From Bin5 sp022827195 (GTDB taxonomy: Bacteria > Chloroflexota > Anaerolineae > Caldilineales > Caldilineaceae): DNA of 64,000 bases. A model generated the notes under the pieces. That model did no database searches. It saw only the letters and a program-made list of their open reading frames with translations, and was not told the DNA's origin. Below are positions 18,354-26,686 of this stretch, in pieces. The DNA lies in contig OZ242331.1 in NCBI GenBank assembly GCA_965208275.1, forward strand, positions 3,100,001 to 3,164,000, written 5' to 3'. Numbering within the stretch: position 1 is the first letter of the stretch; every line of letters begins with the position of its first letter. Both the position numbers and the translations under genes were made by a program.

Positions 18354-18438
18354 GCACAGGCAAGCAGCGCATAGCCGGTCTGCTTGGCGGTCCGATGAAG
18401 AAGGCATATTGCGCCTACAAGTGCGCACGGAGATGGCG

Positions 18439-19179
18439 ATGAGAATCGAGCAGGACAAATACCGTCACTTTTGGCAAAAGGGATGGGCCTCCGTGGAAGG
18501 AGTCTTTGAACCGCACGAAGCGGACAAAGTTGCCGAAGTCGCTCTTTCCGTCAGCGTCTCAGAGTTGGACGAGAATGAATCGTCCTATCACGTTGACCGT
18601 TCCGACGACGGGCAGGTGGCCCCACGCAAAATCGACACGCCGTTTCTCAAACATTCCGCTTTCAGGGAACTCGTGCTGGACAAACGATTGACGACGCTGC
18701 TGTCGGACCTGCTGGGCGGTAGACGCCCTTTGTTGAAAGGCGATCAGATCCTGATGAAACCTCCGAGATTTGGCTCCGCCAAACCGTATCACCAGGACAA
18801 TTTCTACTTTCGCATCCATCCAGCCGACCATTGCATCACCGCCTGGATCGCGCTCGATGACGTCGACGAAGCGAACGGCTGCCTGCGCTACATCGAGGGC
18901 AGCCATAAGGAGCCGTTGCTGCCGCACGAGCCGCTGCCAGGTGAACCGTATAACCTGGTTCCCAAGGTGGAACTGATCGATTTCTCAAGAGAGGTGCTTG
19001 CACCGGTCGGCAAGGGCGGTGTAGTCTTTCACCACAGCCGCACGTTGCACACCTCGTATCGCAACGAGTCGGACCGCTGGCGCCGCGGCTACGCCACCCA
19101 CTGGGTGACCGAGGGCGTCACGTGTGAGGACGACTCGCTTGCCAACGCATACTATCTGCGCGAAGACTACCCCGGTTGA
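18439..19179 (+). CDS. phytanoyl-CoA dioxygenase (PhyH) family oxygenase 1
   Basis: A 246-residue Fe(II)/2-oxoglutarate-dependent oxygenase. The facial triad is intact: H118 and D120 in PYHQDNFYF and H204 in RTLHTSYRN, with arginines at 213-216 able to hold 2-oxoglutarate. The jelly-roll region includes AWIALDDVDEANGCLRYIEGSHK. GGAG at 18429-18432 favours the ATG at 18439; an ATG six bases earlier is possible. It follows the KARI-like gene and precedes an aminotransferase by a few bases, so it is probably part of the same transcript. The substrate is unknown, but a hydroxylation of the island's product is likely. Confidence 0.9.
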   Translation: MRIEQDKYRHFWQKGWASVEGVFEPHEADKVAEVALSVSVSELDENESSYHVDRSDDGQVAPRKIDTPFLKHSAFRELVLDKRLTTLLSDLLGGRRPLLKGDQILMKPPRFGSAKPYHQDNFYFRIHPADHCITAWIALDDVDEANGCLRYIEGSHKEPLLPHEPLPGEPYNLVPKVELIDFSREVLAPVGKGGVVFHHSRTLHTSYRNESDRWRRGYATHWVTEGVTCEDDSLANAYYLREDYPG

Positions 19180-19205
19180 AAGGCAGAGAAGGAAAGGAGC
19201 GGATG

Positions 19206-20429
19206 ATGGCCGAAATTCTGGACAGGAGCCAGCGACGTGAGATCCTGGAGAGCAGGCGTCCGCAGAGGCCGATTCGCTACGAGCCAGAGCTCGGCGGCGT
19301 CTACACCGAAGAAGAGATCGAGGCGGCCGTCAAGGCGATGCGCGATTCGATGGACTGGCGCGAGGGAGGCTTCGGCTTCATCGGCGCCGAGGAGATCCAG
19401 AGCTTCGAGCGCGCCTTCGCCGATTATGTCGGCACGGAATTCGCCGTCTCCATCAATGGGGCTGGGTCAGGCCTCGATATGGCGATGATGTGCCTAGACC
19501 TGGAGCCGGGAGACGAAGTCATCTGCCCGGCCGTCAATTTCATCGCCTCGGGCTACTCGATCGTCAGCCAGGGTGGAAAGCTGGTCGCCTGCGACATCGA
19601 CCCCAAGACGCTAAACCTCGACCCGGAAGACGTCGAGCGCCTGATCACGCCGCGCACGCGCGCCATCTTCCCCGTTCACTTCGTCGGCCTTTCCGCGCCG
19701 ATGGACGACCTGCAGGATATCGCCGAACGGTACCCGCACCCGAAGCATGGGCCGCTCAAGGTCATCGGCGACGCGGCCCGCGCGTGCGGCGCAACCTACC
19801 GCGGCACGGCCGTGGGCAAGAAGGGCTGGATGACGGTCTTCAGCCTGCACACGCGCAAACACATGTCCACACTGGGCGAAGGCGGCATGATCACCACCGA
19901 CGATCCCGAGTTGAACGCGCGGCTGTGCGACATCCGCCAGTTCGGCAGCACGACCGACAGCTGGGGGACCAACTACAAGATGACCAAGGTGCAGGCCGCG
20001 GTCGGCAACGTGCAGCTGCGCCGGCTCGATGAAACAAACGCAATGCGCGTACAACGGGCTCGCGAGCGGACTGCGCTGCTGCAAGGCGTCGACGAGTTGA
20101 CCCTGCCCTACGAACCGCCCGACTGCGGCCATGTCTATTATGTCTATCCGATGCTGGTCCCGCGTCACTGGGCCGGGGAAAAGCGCAACCGCCTGATGGA
20201 GCTTCTCCAGCAGGAGTACCTGGTCGAGTCTTGGATGGCGTCGGCGGAGCTCTACAAGACCCGCGGCTTCTACCGCCGGCTCGTGGGCGGTCAGGCGCTG
20301 CCCAACTCCGATGAGATCAGCGAAAGGCTCGTCTGTACCTTGATCCACGCGCTCTTGCCTGCAGAGGAAAACGAGTATATCGCCGCCGCGATCGCGGACG
20401 CGGTGGAACGCGTGGCCGCCGAAGCGTAG
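19206..20429 (+). CDS. DegT/DnrJ/EryC1/StrS family PLP aminotransferase
   Basis: The 407-residue enzyme is a fold-type I PLP aminotransferase of the sugar aminotransferase group. The Schiff-base lysine is K218 in SLHTRKHMSTLGEGG and the pyridine-binding Asp is D189 in VIGDAARACGA. The family uses glutamate or glutamine to aminate a keto group, usually on nucleotide-linked or free sugars and cyclitols. AGGAG at 19195-19199 fits the ATG at 19206 better than the one at 19203. The region overlaps almost end to end with the upstream oxygenase gene, so the two are likely co-translated. No nucleotide-sugar genes are nearby. Confidence 0.93.
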   Translation: MAEILDRSQRREILESRRPQRPIRYEPELGGVYTEEEIEAAVKAMRDSMDWREGGFGFIGAEEIQSFERAFADYVGTEFAVSINGAGSGLDMAMMCLDLEPGDEVICPAVNFIASGYSIVSQGGKLVACDIDPKTLNLDPEDVERLITPRTRAIFPVHFVGLSAPMDDLQDIAERYPHPKHGPLKVIGDAARACGATYRGTAVGKKGWMTVFSLHTRKHMSTLGEGGMITTDDPELNARLCDIRQFGSTTDSWGTNYKMTKVQAAVGNVQLRRLDETNAMRVQRARERTALLQGVDELTLPYEPPDCGHVYYVYPMLVPRHWAGEKRNRLMELLQQEYLVESWMASAELYKTRGFYRRLVGGQALPNSDEISERLVCTLIHALLPAEENEYIAAAIADAVERVAAEA

Positions 20430-20543
20430 GCGGACGAGCGCGGGTACTGCACTCGCGGCGAATACTGCAACGCGGCACACGATTGCGGCAATTGAAATGC
20501 TTCCACGCACCTATTGCCAACCGCCGTTGGAGGAAACGCTTAA

Positions 20544-21548
20544 GTGAAGGCGCGAGCAGTGGTCTTCGAGGACCGGAACCAGGTAGCCTACAGGGAGATC
20601 CAGGTGCCCGATCCGACGCCCGGCGACGTGGTGGTCCGGACCCGTTTCTCGTGGATCAGCAACGGGACCGAAAGCTCCTACCTGCGCGGCGAACGAAGCA
20701 ACGGCGAGAGCCCCTACCGTGCGGGCGGCCCGCCAATCTTTCCGCGCGTGCCGGGCTACCAGAAGACCGGGACGGTCGAAACGGTCGGCTCCCAGGTTGA
20801 CGGCCTGCGCCGCGGCGACTGGGTCTTCGTCGCTGGCAGCCGCGTGGACTACGGGGTGACGGAAGCGGGCGGGCACGTCTCCACCGCGGTGGCGGCGCCT
20901 GACAGCATATGGAAACTCCCTGCCGGCGTGGACCCGGAGGCGGCCAGCGGGCTTGTGCTGACGCAGGTCGGCTACAACTGCGGCGCGCGTCCCTCTGTCG
21001 ACCCGGGTGACGTCGGCGTGGTGATCGGCGACGGGCTAGTCGGCCACTGGGCCGCGCAGACGCTGGCGCAAAGGGGCACACGAGTCATTTTGATCGGGCG
21101 GCACAGCTTCCGGTTGCAGTTGCTTCAAGTAAGCAGGGCCGCTACGATCAATGCAAGTGAAACCGACCCGATCGAGTCACTGCGGAAAAACACGTCGGTA
21201 TCGTCGAAAGGCATCGCCATCCTCGTGGATACGGTGGGTGACATCCGGGCGCTGAACGAAAGCCTGCCGCTGATGAAGCACGACGGGCACATTGTCTCCG
21301 CCGGCTTCTACGGGACCGAGGGAATGATCGATATCCAGAAGCTGCGCCGCGGCGAACAGACGCTTCACTGTCCCTCCGGCTGGAGCCGCCCACGCATGGA
21401 CCGGACGCTGCAGCACATCGCGCGCGGCGAGCTGGAGACGAAATCGCTGATCACGCACCGCTTTCCGGCAAGAGAAGCGCAAACCGCATGGGACCTGATC
21501 CTGAATCGGCGCGAAGCGTCGCTGGGCATCGTGCTCGAATGGGACTGA
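20544..21548 (+). CDS. medium-chain dehydrogenase/reductase, probably zinc-independent
   Basis: A 334-residue MDR-superfamily oxidoreductase with an N-terminal GroES-like domain and a Rossmann domain (VVIGDGLVGHWAAQTLAQRG). The catalytic-zinc cysteine normally found in GVCGTD is replaced in ISNGTESSYLRG, and the structural-zinc cysteine cluster is also absent, so it is more like BchC/quinone-reductase-type members than classical alcohol dehydrogenases. The start is a GTG (20544) with GGAGG ten bases upstream. It lies within the island and could oxidise or reduce the hydroxy/keto intermediate handled by its neighbours. Confidence 0.85.
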   Translation: MKARAVVFEDRNQVAYREIQVPDPTPGDVVVRTRFSWISNGTESSYLRGERSNGESPYRAGGPPIFPRVPGYQKTGTVETVGSQVDGLRRGDWVFVAGSRVDYGVTEAGGHVSTAVAAPDSIWKLPAGVDPEAASGLVLTQVGYNCGARPSVDPGDVGVVIGDGLVGHWAAQTLAQRGTRVILIGRHSFRLQLLQVSRAATINASETDPIESLRKNTSVSSKGIAILVDTVGDIRALNESLPLMKHDGHIVSAGFYGTEGMIDIQKLRRGEQTLHCPSGWSRPRMDRTLQHIARGELETKSLITHRFPAREAQTAWDLILNRREASLGIVLEWD

Positions 21549-21596
21549 CGAAACACCAACATGGGCGGACTGGCGGGACCGAAAGAGGTGAAGGAA

Positions 21597-22205
21597 ATGA
21601 TTAAGAACAGCTTTGCATTGGGGCCGGAAGGCTGGCACTCGTATGACTATCACGGTTCGATCGTGGCCGGGTCCGGCATCTTCGTGCTCACGACGTGGGA
21701 AAGAAAGGGCGGCGTCGACAACTCCGGCTTCGTCTGGGCCGACCAGTCGCGCTGGAGCGCCGATGTACCGGAGAGGCCGATTTCGATCCTGGCGCTGATT
21801 CACTACCGCGGCTGGGTCAGTCTGGAACCGGTAGACCTGCGACAGGCCGAGGTGTCGGTCTATCTGCGTGGGTACGATCTCCAGCTCTATGGGGCCGAAT
21901 GCTTCTTTTGGGTCCACGCGCCGGGCGTTCGCTGGCACTATAGCGGCCGTCCGATTTTAATAACGCACGGGGACTGGGCGCCGCAACCGAGCCGGTTTGT
22001 TCTGGAGAACGACGAAAGCCTGTGGAACCGCAGCTACAGCAGCGCCGAGTTCCAGCACCGCACCTATGCCGAGGGAGGACCGCGGCTCAACGACGTGCTG
22101 GGAGAGGTGCATAGCTACGGTTTTTCGCTTATCGGATTCGATCGGGAGGTCCAGGGCAGACTGGCGATGGACGAGTTCGAAATCACGCCGGCCGGGACGC
22201 AATAG
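21597..22205 (+). CDS. uncharacterised beta-rich protein
   Basis: This 202-residue protein has no signal peptide and no hydrophobic helix. It is rich in aromatic residues and predicted strands (GIFVLTTWERKGG, VSLEPVDLRQAEVSVYLRGYDLQLYGAECFFWVHAPG, RWHYSGRPILITHG), the look of a jelly-roll or laminin-G/carbohydrate-binding fold. I do not recognise a specific family. The ATG at 21597 follows AGAGGTGAAGG. It is sandwiched between the dehydrogenase and two propeller-type glycosidase-like genes, which supports a carbohydrate-related role by association only. Confidence 0.7.
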   Translation: MIKNSFALGPEGWHSYDYHGSIVAGSGIFVLTTWERKGGVDNSGFVWADQSRWSADVPERPISILALIHYRGWVSLEPVDLRQAEVSVYLRGYDLQLYGAECFFWVHAPGVRWHYSGRPILITHGDWAPQPSRFVLENDESLWNRSYSSAEFQHRTYAEGGPRLNDVLGEVHSYGFSLIGFDREVQGRLAMDEFEITPAGTQ

Positions 22206-22251
22206 CAAACGACCGGCCTTTTACGCTTTGTCAAGGGAGGTAAAGAGCCTG

Positions 22252-23835
22252 ATGACGCAATCCCAAACCGAAAAAGGCGGCCCGATCGAAATTGGCGCCC
22301 GACTTGAGCCGTTCGTGGACGACTTTCTGATTGCGCGGCTTCACGGCGACGCCAAGCTGCGACTGAACAGGCCGGTTGCCCGCGAGCTGTCGCTGGTGAC
22401 CGACAGGCCGTGGGAAGGAAACGCCTGCACTTCCTTTGCCGTCTTCCAGGACGGCGGCATCTACCGCATGTACTATATAGCCCGCCAATTCATAACGACC
22501 AAGGACGGTCTGGACGAAAACCCGCACCCCGATTTCGTCTGCTATGCCGAAAGCAGCGACGGCATCGACTGGGTCAGGCCGGAGCTTGGGCTGGTCGAGT
22601 TCGAGGGCTCAAGCAGAAACAACATCGTCCTCAGCAGCGAGAAACACGCCTTCCCGGTGCGGGCGTTTGCGCCCTTCAAGGACGCGAACCCGGCGGCGGA
22701 TGCCGACGCCTTGTACAAGGCGTGGACCGTACGCATTCCCCGTCTGGACGGCTCGGCCCCGCGTCCAGGACACAGCCCCGAAGTCCCTGACGGCCTTCAC
22801 GCCCTGAAATCGGCCGACGGTTTCGATTGGGCGCCGATGCACGATGGACCCGTCATCGCCGACGGCCTGCTGGACTCGCAGAACATCGCCTTCTGGGACA
22901 CGGTGCGCGGCGAGTACCGCGACTACCACCGCAATGAGTTTCGCGTCGAAAAGGCCGGAGAAGAGCCCTATTCCGCCCAGGAGCGCCCGGGCCAGGCCGT
23001 GCGCGGCTCACGCCACGGCCGCGACCTGCGCACCGCTACGTCGAGCGACTTCACCAACTGGAGCGAACCGGACTTCGCGAGCTACAACCAGGGCCGCACC
23101 GACGAGATTTACAACAACTCGATCGTTCCCTACTTCCGCGCCCCCCACATCTTCGTTGGTCTGCCGACCCGCTACATCGATCCCGGCTGGTCGCAGGCGG
23201 TGGAGGATCTGCCGGAGCTGGAAGAACGCCGTCTGCGCGCCGGTGTGCAGGAGCGTTACGGAACCGCGCTGACCGACGGCATGTTCATGAGCAGCCGCGA
23301 CGCCCAGACCTTCAACTTGTGGCCGGAATCCTTTATCCGCCCCGGCCTGCGGCCGATTGACAATTGGGTGTACGGCGACGGTTTCCCCGCGCAGGGCATT
23401 GTGGAGACCCGCTCACACTTTGCCGGCGCCCCGGATGAACTCTCGATTTACACGAGCGAAGGCTACTGGCGCGGCGAGAGCATGCAAATTCGGCGCTACA
23501 CGCTGCGCGTCGACGGTTTCGCGTCGGTGAACGCCCCCCTGAGCGGGGGCGAGCTGGTCACAAAGCCGCTGATCTTTGCCGGCGACCGGCTGCAGGTCAA
23601 CTTTTCAGCCTCCGCCGCGGGCAGCGTGCGCGTCGAGCTGCTGCGCGATCAGATGAACACGCCAATCGAGGGTTTCGGCCTCGACGACGGCGTCGAGCTG
23701 CTCGGCGACGACCTCGATCGCACCGTGCGCTGGACCGGCGGCGCCGACTTGAGCCGCCTAGCAGGTGTACCTTTACGGCTGCGCTTCGTGCTGCACGACG
23801 CCGACCTGTACGCCATCCAATTCGTCGCGTCCTGA
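22252..23835 (+). CDS. glycosyl-hydrolase-like beta-propeller protein, copy 1
   Basis: A 527-residue cytoplasmic protein resembling GH32/GH43-clan five-bladed propellers seen widely in planctomycetes and chloroflexi. Markers are LEPFVDDFLIARL near residue 20, RPWEGNACTSFAVFQDGGIYRMYY, the SSDGIDW blade motif and SADGFDW. The C-terminal part (about 420-527) looks like a beta-sandwich (SVRVELLRDQMNTPIEGF). The start at 22252 has GGGAGGT ten bases upstream. It is a tandem paralogue of the next gene, with long identical stretches. Whether it cleaves glycosides is unproven; the usual acidic residues could not be assigned with confidence. Confidence 0.8.
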   Translation: MTQSQTEKGGPIEIGARLEPFVDDFLIARLHGDAKLRLNRPVARELSLVTDRPWEGNACTSFAVFQDGGIYRMYYIARQFITTKDGLDENPHPDFVCYAESSDGIDWVRPELGLVEFEGSSRNNIVLSSEKHAFPVRAFAPFKDANPAADADALYKAWTVRIPRLDGSAPRPGHSPEVPDGLHALKSADGFDWAPMHDGPVIADGLLDSQNIAFWDTVRGEYRDYHRNEFRVEKAGEEPYSAQERPGQAVRGSRHGRDLRTATSSDFTNWSEPDFASYNQGRTDEIYNNSIVPYFRAPHIFVGLPTRYIDPGWSQAVEDLPELEERRLRAGVQERYGTALTDGMFMSSRDAQTFNLWPESFIRPGLRPIDNWVYGDGFPAQGIVETRSHFAGAPDELSIYTSEGYWRGESMQIRRYTLRVDGFASVNAPLSGGELVTKPLIFAGDRLQVNFSASAAGSVRVELLRDQMNTPIEGFGLDDGVELLGDDLDRTVRWTGGADLSRLAGVPLRLRFVLHDADLYAIQFVAS

Positions 23836-23861
23836 ACCTGTTCCGCTCCGGGAGGAGAGAA

Positions 23862-25406
23862 ATGACAAGCCTGGACTGCTCTACGCCAATTGACATCGGC
23901 AGTCGCCTTGAATTGCTGGTCGACGACCATCTGATTGCCCAACTGGTCGGGGGCGCCGAGCTGCGTCTGAACCGGCCCGTGCCGCAGGAGATCGCGCTGC
24001 GGACCGACGCGCCCTGGGAGGGCAACGCCAGCGGCGGATTCACCGTCTTCGAGGACGACGGCCTCTATCGCATGTACTACCGCGGGCAGCAGTTCGACTA
24101 CAGCGGCAATCGTCTCAGCCGGCCCCGCGGCAAGAACATCTGTTATGCCGAGAGCGAGAACGGCATCGATTGGGTGAAACCGGAGCTGGGCTTGGTCGAG
24201 TTCGATGGATCGACCAGAAACAACATCGTCGTCGACGGCGGCGAGATTCTGAACGGATTATTCTCCCCGTTCAAGGACGGTAACCCAGACTGCCTGCCCG
24301 AGGAACGTTACAAGTCCTTGGCGCTGATGGAGCGCGGGGACGCAAGAGGGCTGTGGGCGTTCAGCTCGCCAGACGGAATTCACTGGAAGGAGATGAGCGA
24401 CGGTCCCGTCCTCACGTTCGGCCCGTTTGACACGCAAAACCTGGCCTTCTGGGACGGGGCGCGCGGCGAGTACCGGTCCTACCAGCGCAATGAGTTCAGG
24501 CTGCCGCAAACGGGCGAGGAACCCTACAGTGCGCATCCAACCGCCGTGGGGCAGTGTGGAGACAGGGCGGACGTACGCGGCTCGCGCTACGGCCGCGACA
24601 TCCTCACCGCCAGCTCCCCCGATTACATACACTGGACCGATCCGGTCTATGTCAACTACAGCGACGGCCGCCCCGATGAGCTCTACACCAATCAGGTCTG
24701 GCCCTACTTCCGCGCCCCGCACATCCTGCTGGGCTTCCCAACAAGGTATGTCGAACGCTCCTGGTCCGACGCACATGAGGACCTGCCGGAGCTCGAACAC
24801 CGGCGTATGCGCGCCGACATTTCCGAGCGTTACGGCGCCGCGATCACCGACAGCCTGCTCATGAGCAGCCGCGACGGCTACAACTTCCACCTGTGGCAGG
24901 AATCCTTTGTCCGGCCGGGGCTGCGCCCGGTCGACAGCTGGACCTACGGCGACAACCATCAAAACTGGGGCATCGTGACTACGCGCTCGCCGTTCGCCGG
25001 CGCGCCGGACGAACTGTCGATCTACTTCAACGAAGGGTACTGGCGCGGCGAGAGCACCAGCCTGCGGCGCTATACGCTGCGCGTCGACGGATTCGCGTCG
25101 CTGCAGGCGCCGCTGAGCGGAGGCGAGTTGATCACGAAGCCGCTGATCTTCGCCGGGCGCGAGTTGGCGCTCAACTTTTCCGCCTCCGCCGCCGGCAGCG
25201 TCCGCGTCGAGCTGCTGCGCGATCAGATGAACACGCCTGTTGAGGGCTACAGTCTCGAAGAGTGCGTGGAGGTGCTTGGCGACGACCTGGAGCGTGTTGT
25301 ACGTTGGAGGAGCGGGCACGATTTGGCCGGTCTCGCCGGCGTGCCGGTGCGGCTGCGCTTTGTGCTGAGCGACGCCGAACTCTTTTCTTTCCGCTTTCGC
25401 GATTAG
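23862..25406 (+). CDS. glycosyl-hydrolase-like beta-propeller protein, copy 2
   Basis: A 514-residue paralogue of the preceding gene, 26 bases downstream and preceded by GGGAGGAG. The same blocks occur in order: LELLVDDHLIAQL, APWEGNASGGFTVFEDDGLYRMYYRG, SENGIDW, SPDGIHW, GAPDELSIYFNEGYWRGES and SVRVELLRDQMNTPVEGY. The C-terminal sandwich is the most conserved part and the middle differs most, including an insertion around YSAHPTAVGQCGDRAD. Duplication followed by specialisation on two related substrates, or a heteromer, are both possible. There is no secretion signal, so an intracellular substrate is implied. Confidence 0.8.
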   Translation: MTSLDCSTPIDIGSRLELLVDDHLIAQLVGGAELRLNRPVPQEIALRTDAPWEGNASGGFTVFEDDGLYRMYYRGQQFDYSGNRLSRPRGKNICYAESENGIDWVKPELGLVEFDGSTRNNIVVDGGEILNGLFSPFKDGNPDCLPEERYKSLALMERGDARGLWAFSSPDGIHWKEMSDGPVLTFGPFDTQNLAFWDGARGEYRSYQRNEFRLPQTGEEPYSAHPTAVGQCGDRADVRGSRYGRDILTASSPDYIHWTDPVYVNYSDGRPDELYTNQVWPYFRAPHILLGFPTRYVERSWSDAHEDLPELEHRRMRADISERYGAAITDSLLMSSRDGYNFHLWQESFVRPGLRPVDSWTYGDNHQNWGIVTTRSPFAGAPDELSIYFNEGYWRGESTSLRRYTLRVDGFASLQAPLSGGELITKPLIFAGRELALNFSASAAGSVRVELLRDQMNTPVEGYSLEECVEVLGDDLERVVRWRSGHDLAGLAGVPVRLRFVLSDAELFSFRFRD

Positions 25407-25446
25407 ACAGCACTGCGGGCATACAGGCGTTAGGGGGTTGCGTTCG

Positions 25447-26583
25447 GTGAAGATCACCTCTATCGAAACGGTCGCACTTCTCGACCAGGGAAAGGCGTCG
25501 GAAACCGTGGTGCGCGTGCACACGGATGAGGGCTTAAGCGGCATCGGGCAGGCCGAGTCGCCGTCGCTCGTGATAGAGGCGATCATCCGCTGCGACGGCG
25601 GCCTTGAGGAGCTTCTGCGCGGCGAGGACCCGCTGCAGGTCGAGCGACTCTGGCAGAAAATGTACGCCGCAACCGGGCTGTTTGGCCGCCGCGGCGTCAC
25701 GATTGCAGCGATCGGCGCGGTGGAGACGGCGCTGTGGGACATTGCCGGCAAGGCGCTGGGCAAGCCGGTCTGTGAGCTGATCTGGCAGTCCTGCTGCACC
25801 GTCACCGAACCGAGCGAGATCCGGGAGAAGGTACGGCCCTACGCCACCGTCTACCCGCCGGGAGAGGACCTGGACGAGATCGCAGAACGATTCAGCCTTG
25901 CCAGAGAGCGCGGCCTGCGCGCCATGAAGCTGGAAGAGTGGCCGGGCGGTTTCGCCCATGTCAGCCCCATGCGCGACGCCGAAGTCGTGCGGACCGCGCG
26001 CGAGACGATTGGCGAAGACCGCGACCTGATGATCGACGTCCAGAACCGCTGGTCAGAGGTGGGGCAGGCGCTCGACTCGATCCGGGCGATCGCCGAATAT
26101 CGCCCCTATTTCATCGAGGCGCCGCTGCCGGCCGACAACCTGGCCGGGCTCGCGCGGCTGGCGGATACGGTGGAGACGCGTATCGCAGTCGGCGACTGGG
26201 GCTTCTCCACCCGGTTCGAATTCGAAGAGATCATGGAGAAAGGGCGGGTTGACGTCGTCCAGCCCAGTTCGGTGCGCTCGGGCGGCATACGCGAGATAAC
26301 CCGTATCGCCGAGGCCGCCTACCGCCGCGGGCTGATCTGCGTGCCCCATGCCTGGTGCCACATGGTCGGCGTCGCGGCGGAGATCCACCTGGCCGCGGTC
26401 TTGCCCAACATGCCCTACTTCGAAATGCCGATCGCCTTTCCCGATTCGCCGATTATCTCGGAGCTGATCGAGCCGGTTATAGAAATCGATGCGAGCGGGA
26501 TGATCGAAGTCCCGAAGCGACCGGGGCTGGGCTTTGCGCTGAATGAAGATGTGGTGAAGCGCTTCCGCGTCGCGCCCCATTGA
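25447..26583 (+). CDS. enolase-superfamily (mandelate racemase/MLE-like) enzyme, variant active site
   Basis: A 378-residue two-domain enolase-superfamily protein starting MKITSIETVAL. Metal ligands appear as D197 (LMIDVQN), E224 (YFIEAPL) and D250 (AVGDWGF; usually Glu). K161 and H301 (VPHAWCH) are candidate acid/base residues. The second lysine of the usual KxK is Glu (KLE), and the Asp that normally pairs with the His (QPD) is Ser (QPSSVRSGG). Family members dehydrate or epimerise hydroxy acids. GTG at 25447 with AGGGGG upstream is preferred to the TTG at 25438, which would leave no spacing. Confidence 0.87.
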   Translation: MKITSIETVALLDQGKASETVVRVHTDEGLSGIGQAESPSLVIEAIIRCDGGLEELLRGEDPLQVERLWQKMYAATGLFGRRGVTIAAIGAVETALWDIAGKALGKPVCELIWQSCCTVTEPSEIREKVRPYATVYPPGEDLDEIAERFSLARERGLRAMKLEEWPGGFAHVSPMRDAEVVRTARETIGEDRDLMIDVQNRWSEVGQALDSIRAIAEYRPYFIEAPLPADNLAGLARLADTVETRIAVGDWGFSTRFEFEEIMEKGRVDVVQPSSVRSGGIREITRIAEAAYRRGLICVPHAWCHMVGVAAEIHLAAVLPNMPYFEMPIAFPDSPIISELIEPVIEIDASGMIEVPKRPGLGFALNEDVVKRFRVAPH

Positions 26584-26686
26584 TGCTCCGGGCCTTCACC
26601 TGTGAGCCTGAAGACCAGCCTCGGCTGACCAATTCAGGACTTTCTCCCCGCAGAACCCGTTTACCTTCCTGGTCGGAGGCAGGTGA

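Noticed and set aside
18298..18438. Longer N-terminus for the first PhyH oxygenase overlapping the KARI-like gene
   Set aside because: The extra residues are basic and unlike PhyH proteins; a GGAG site supports the ATG at 18439.
24258..25805. Minus-strand open frame (515 codons) opposite the second propeller gene
   Set aside because: It lacks a start with a ribosome site, overlaps two well-supported genes and has shadow-type composition.
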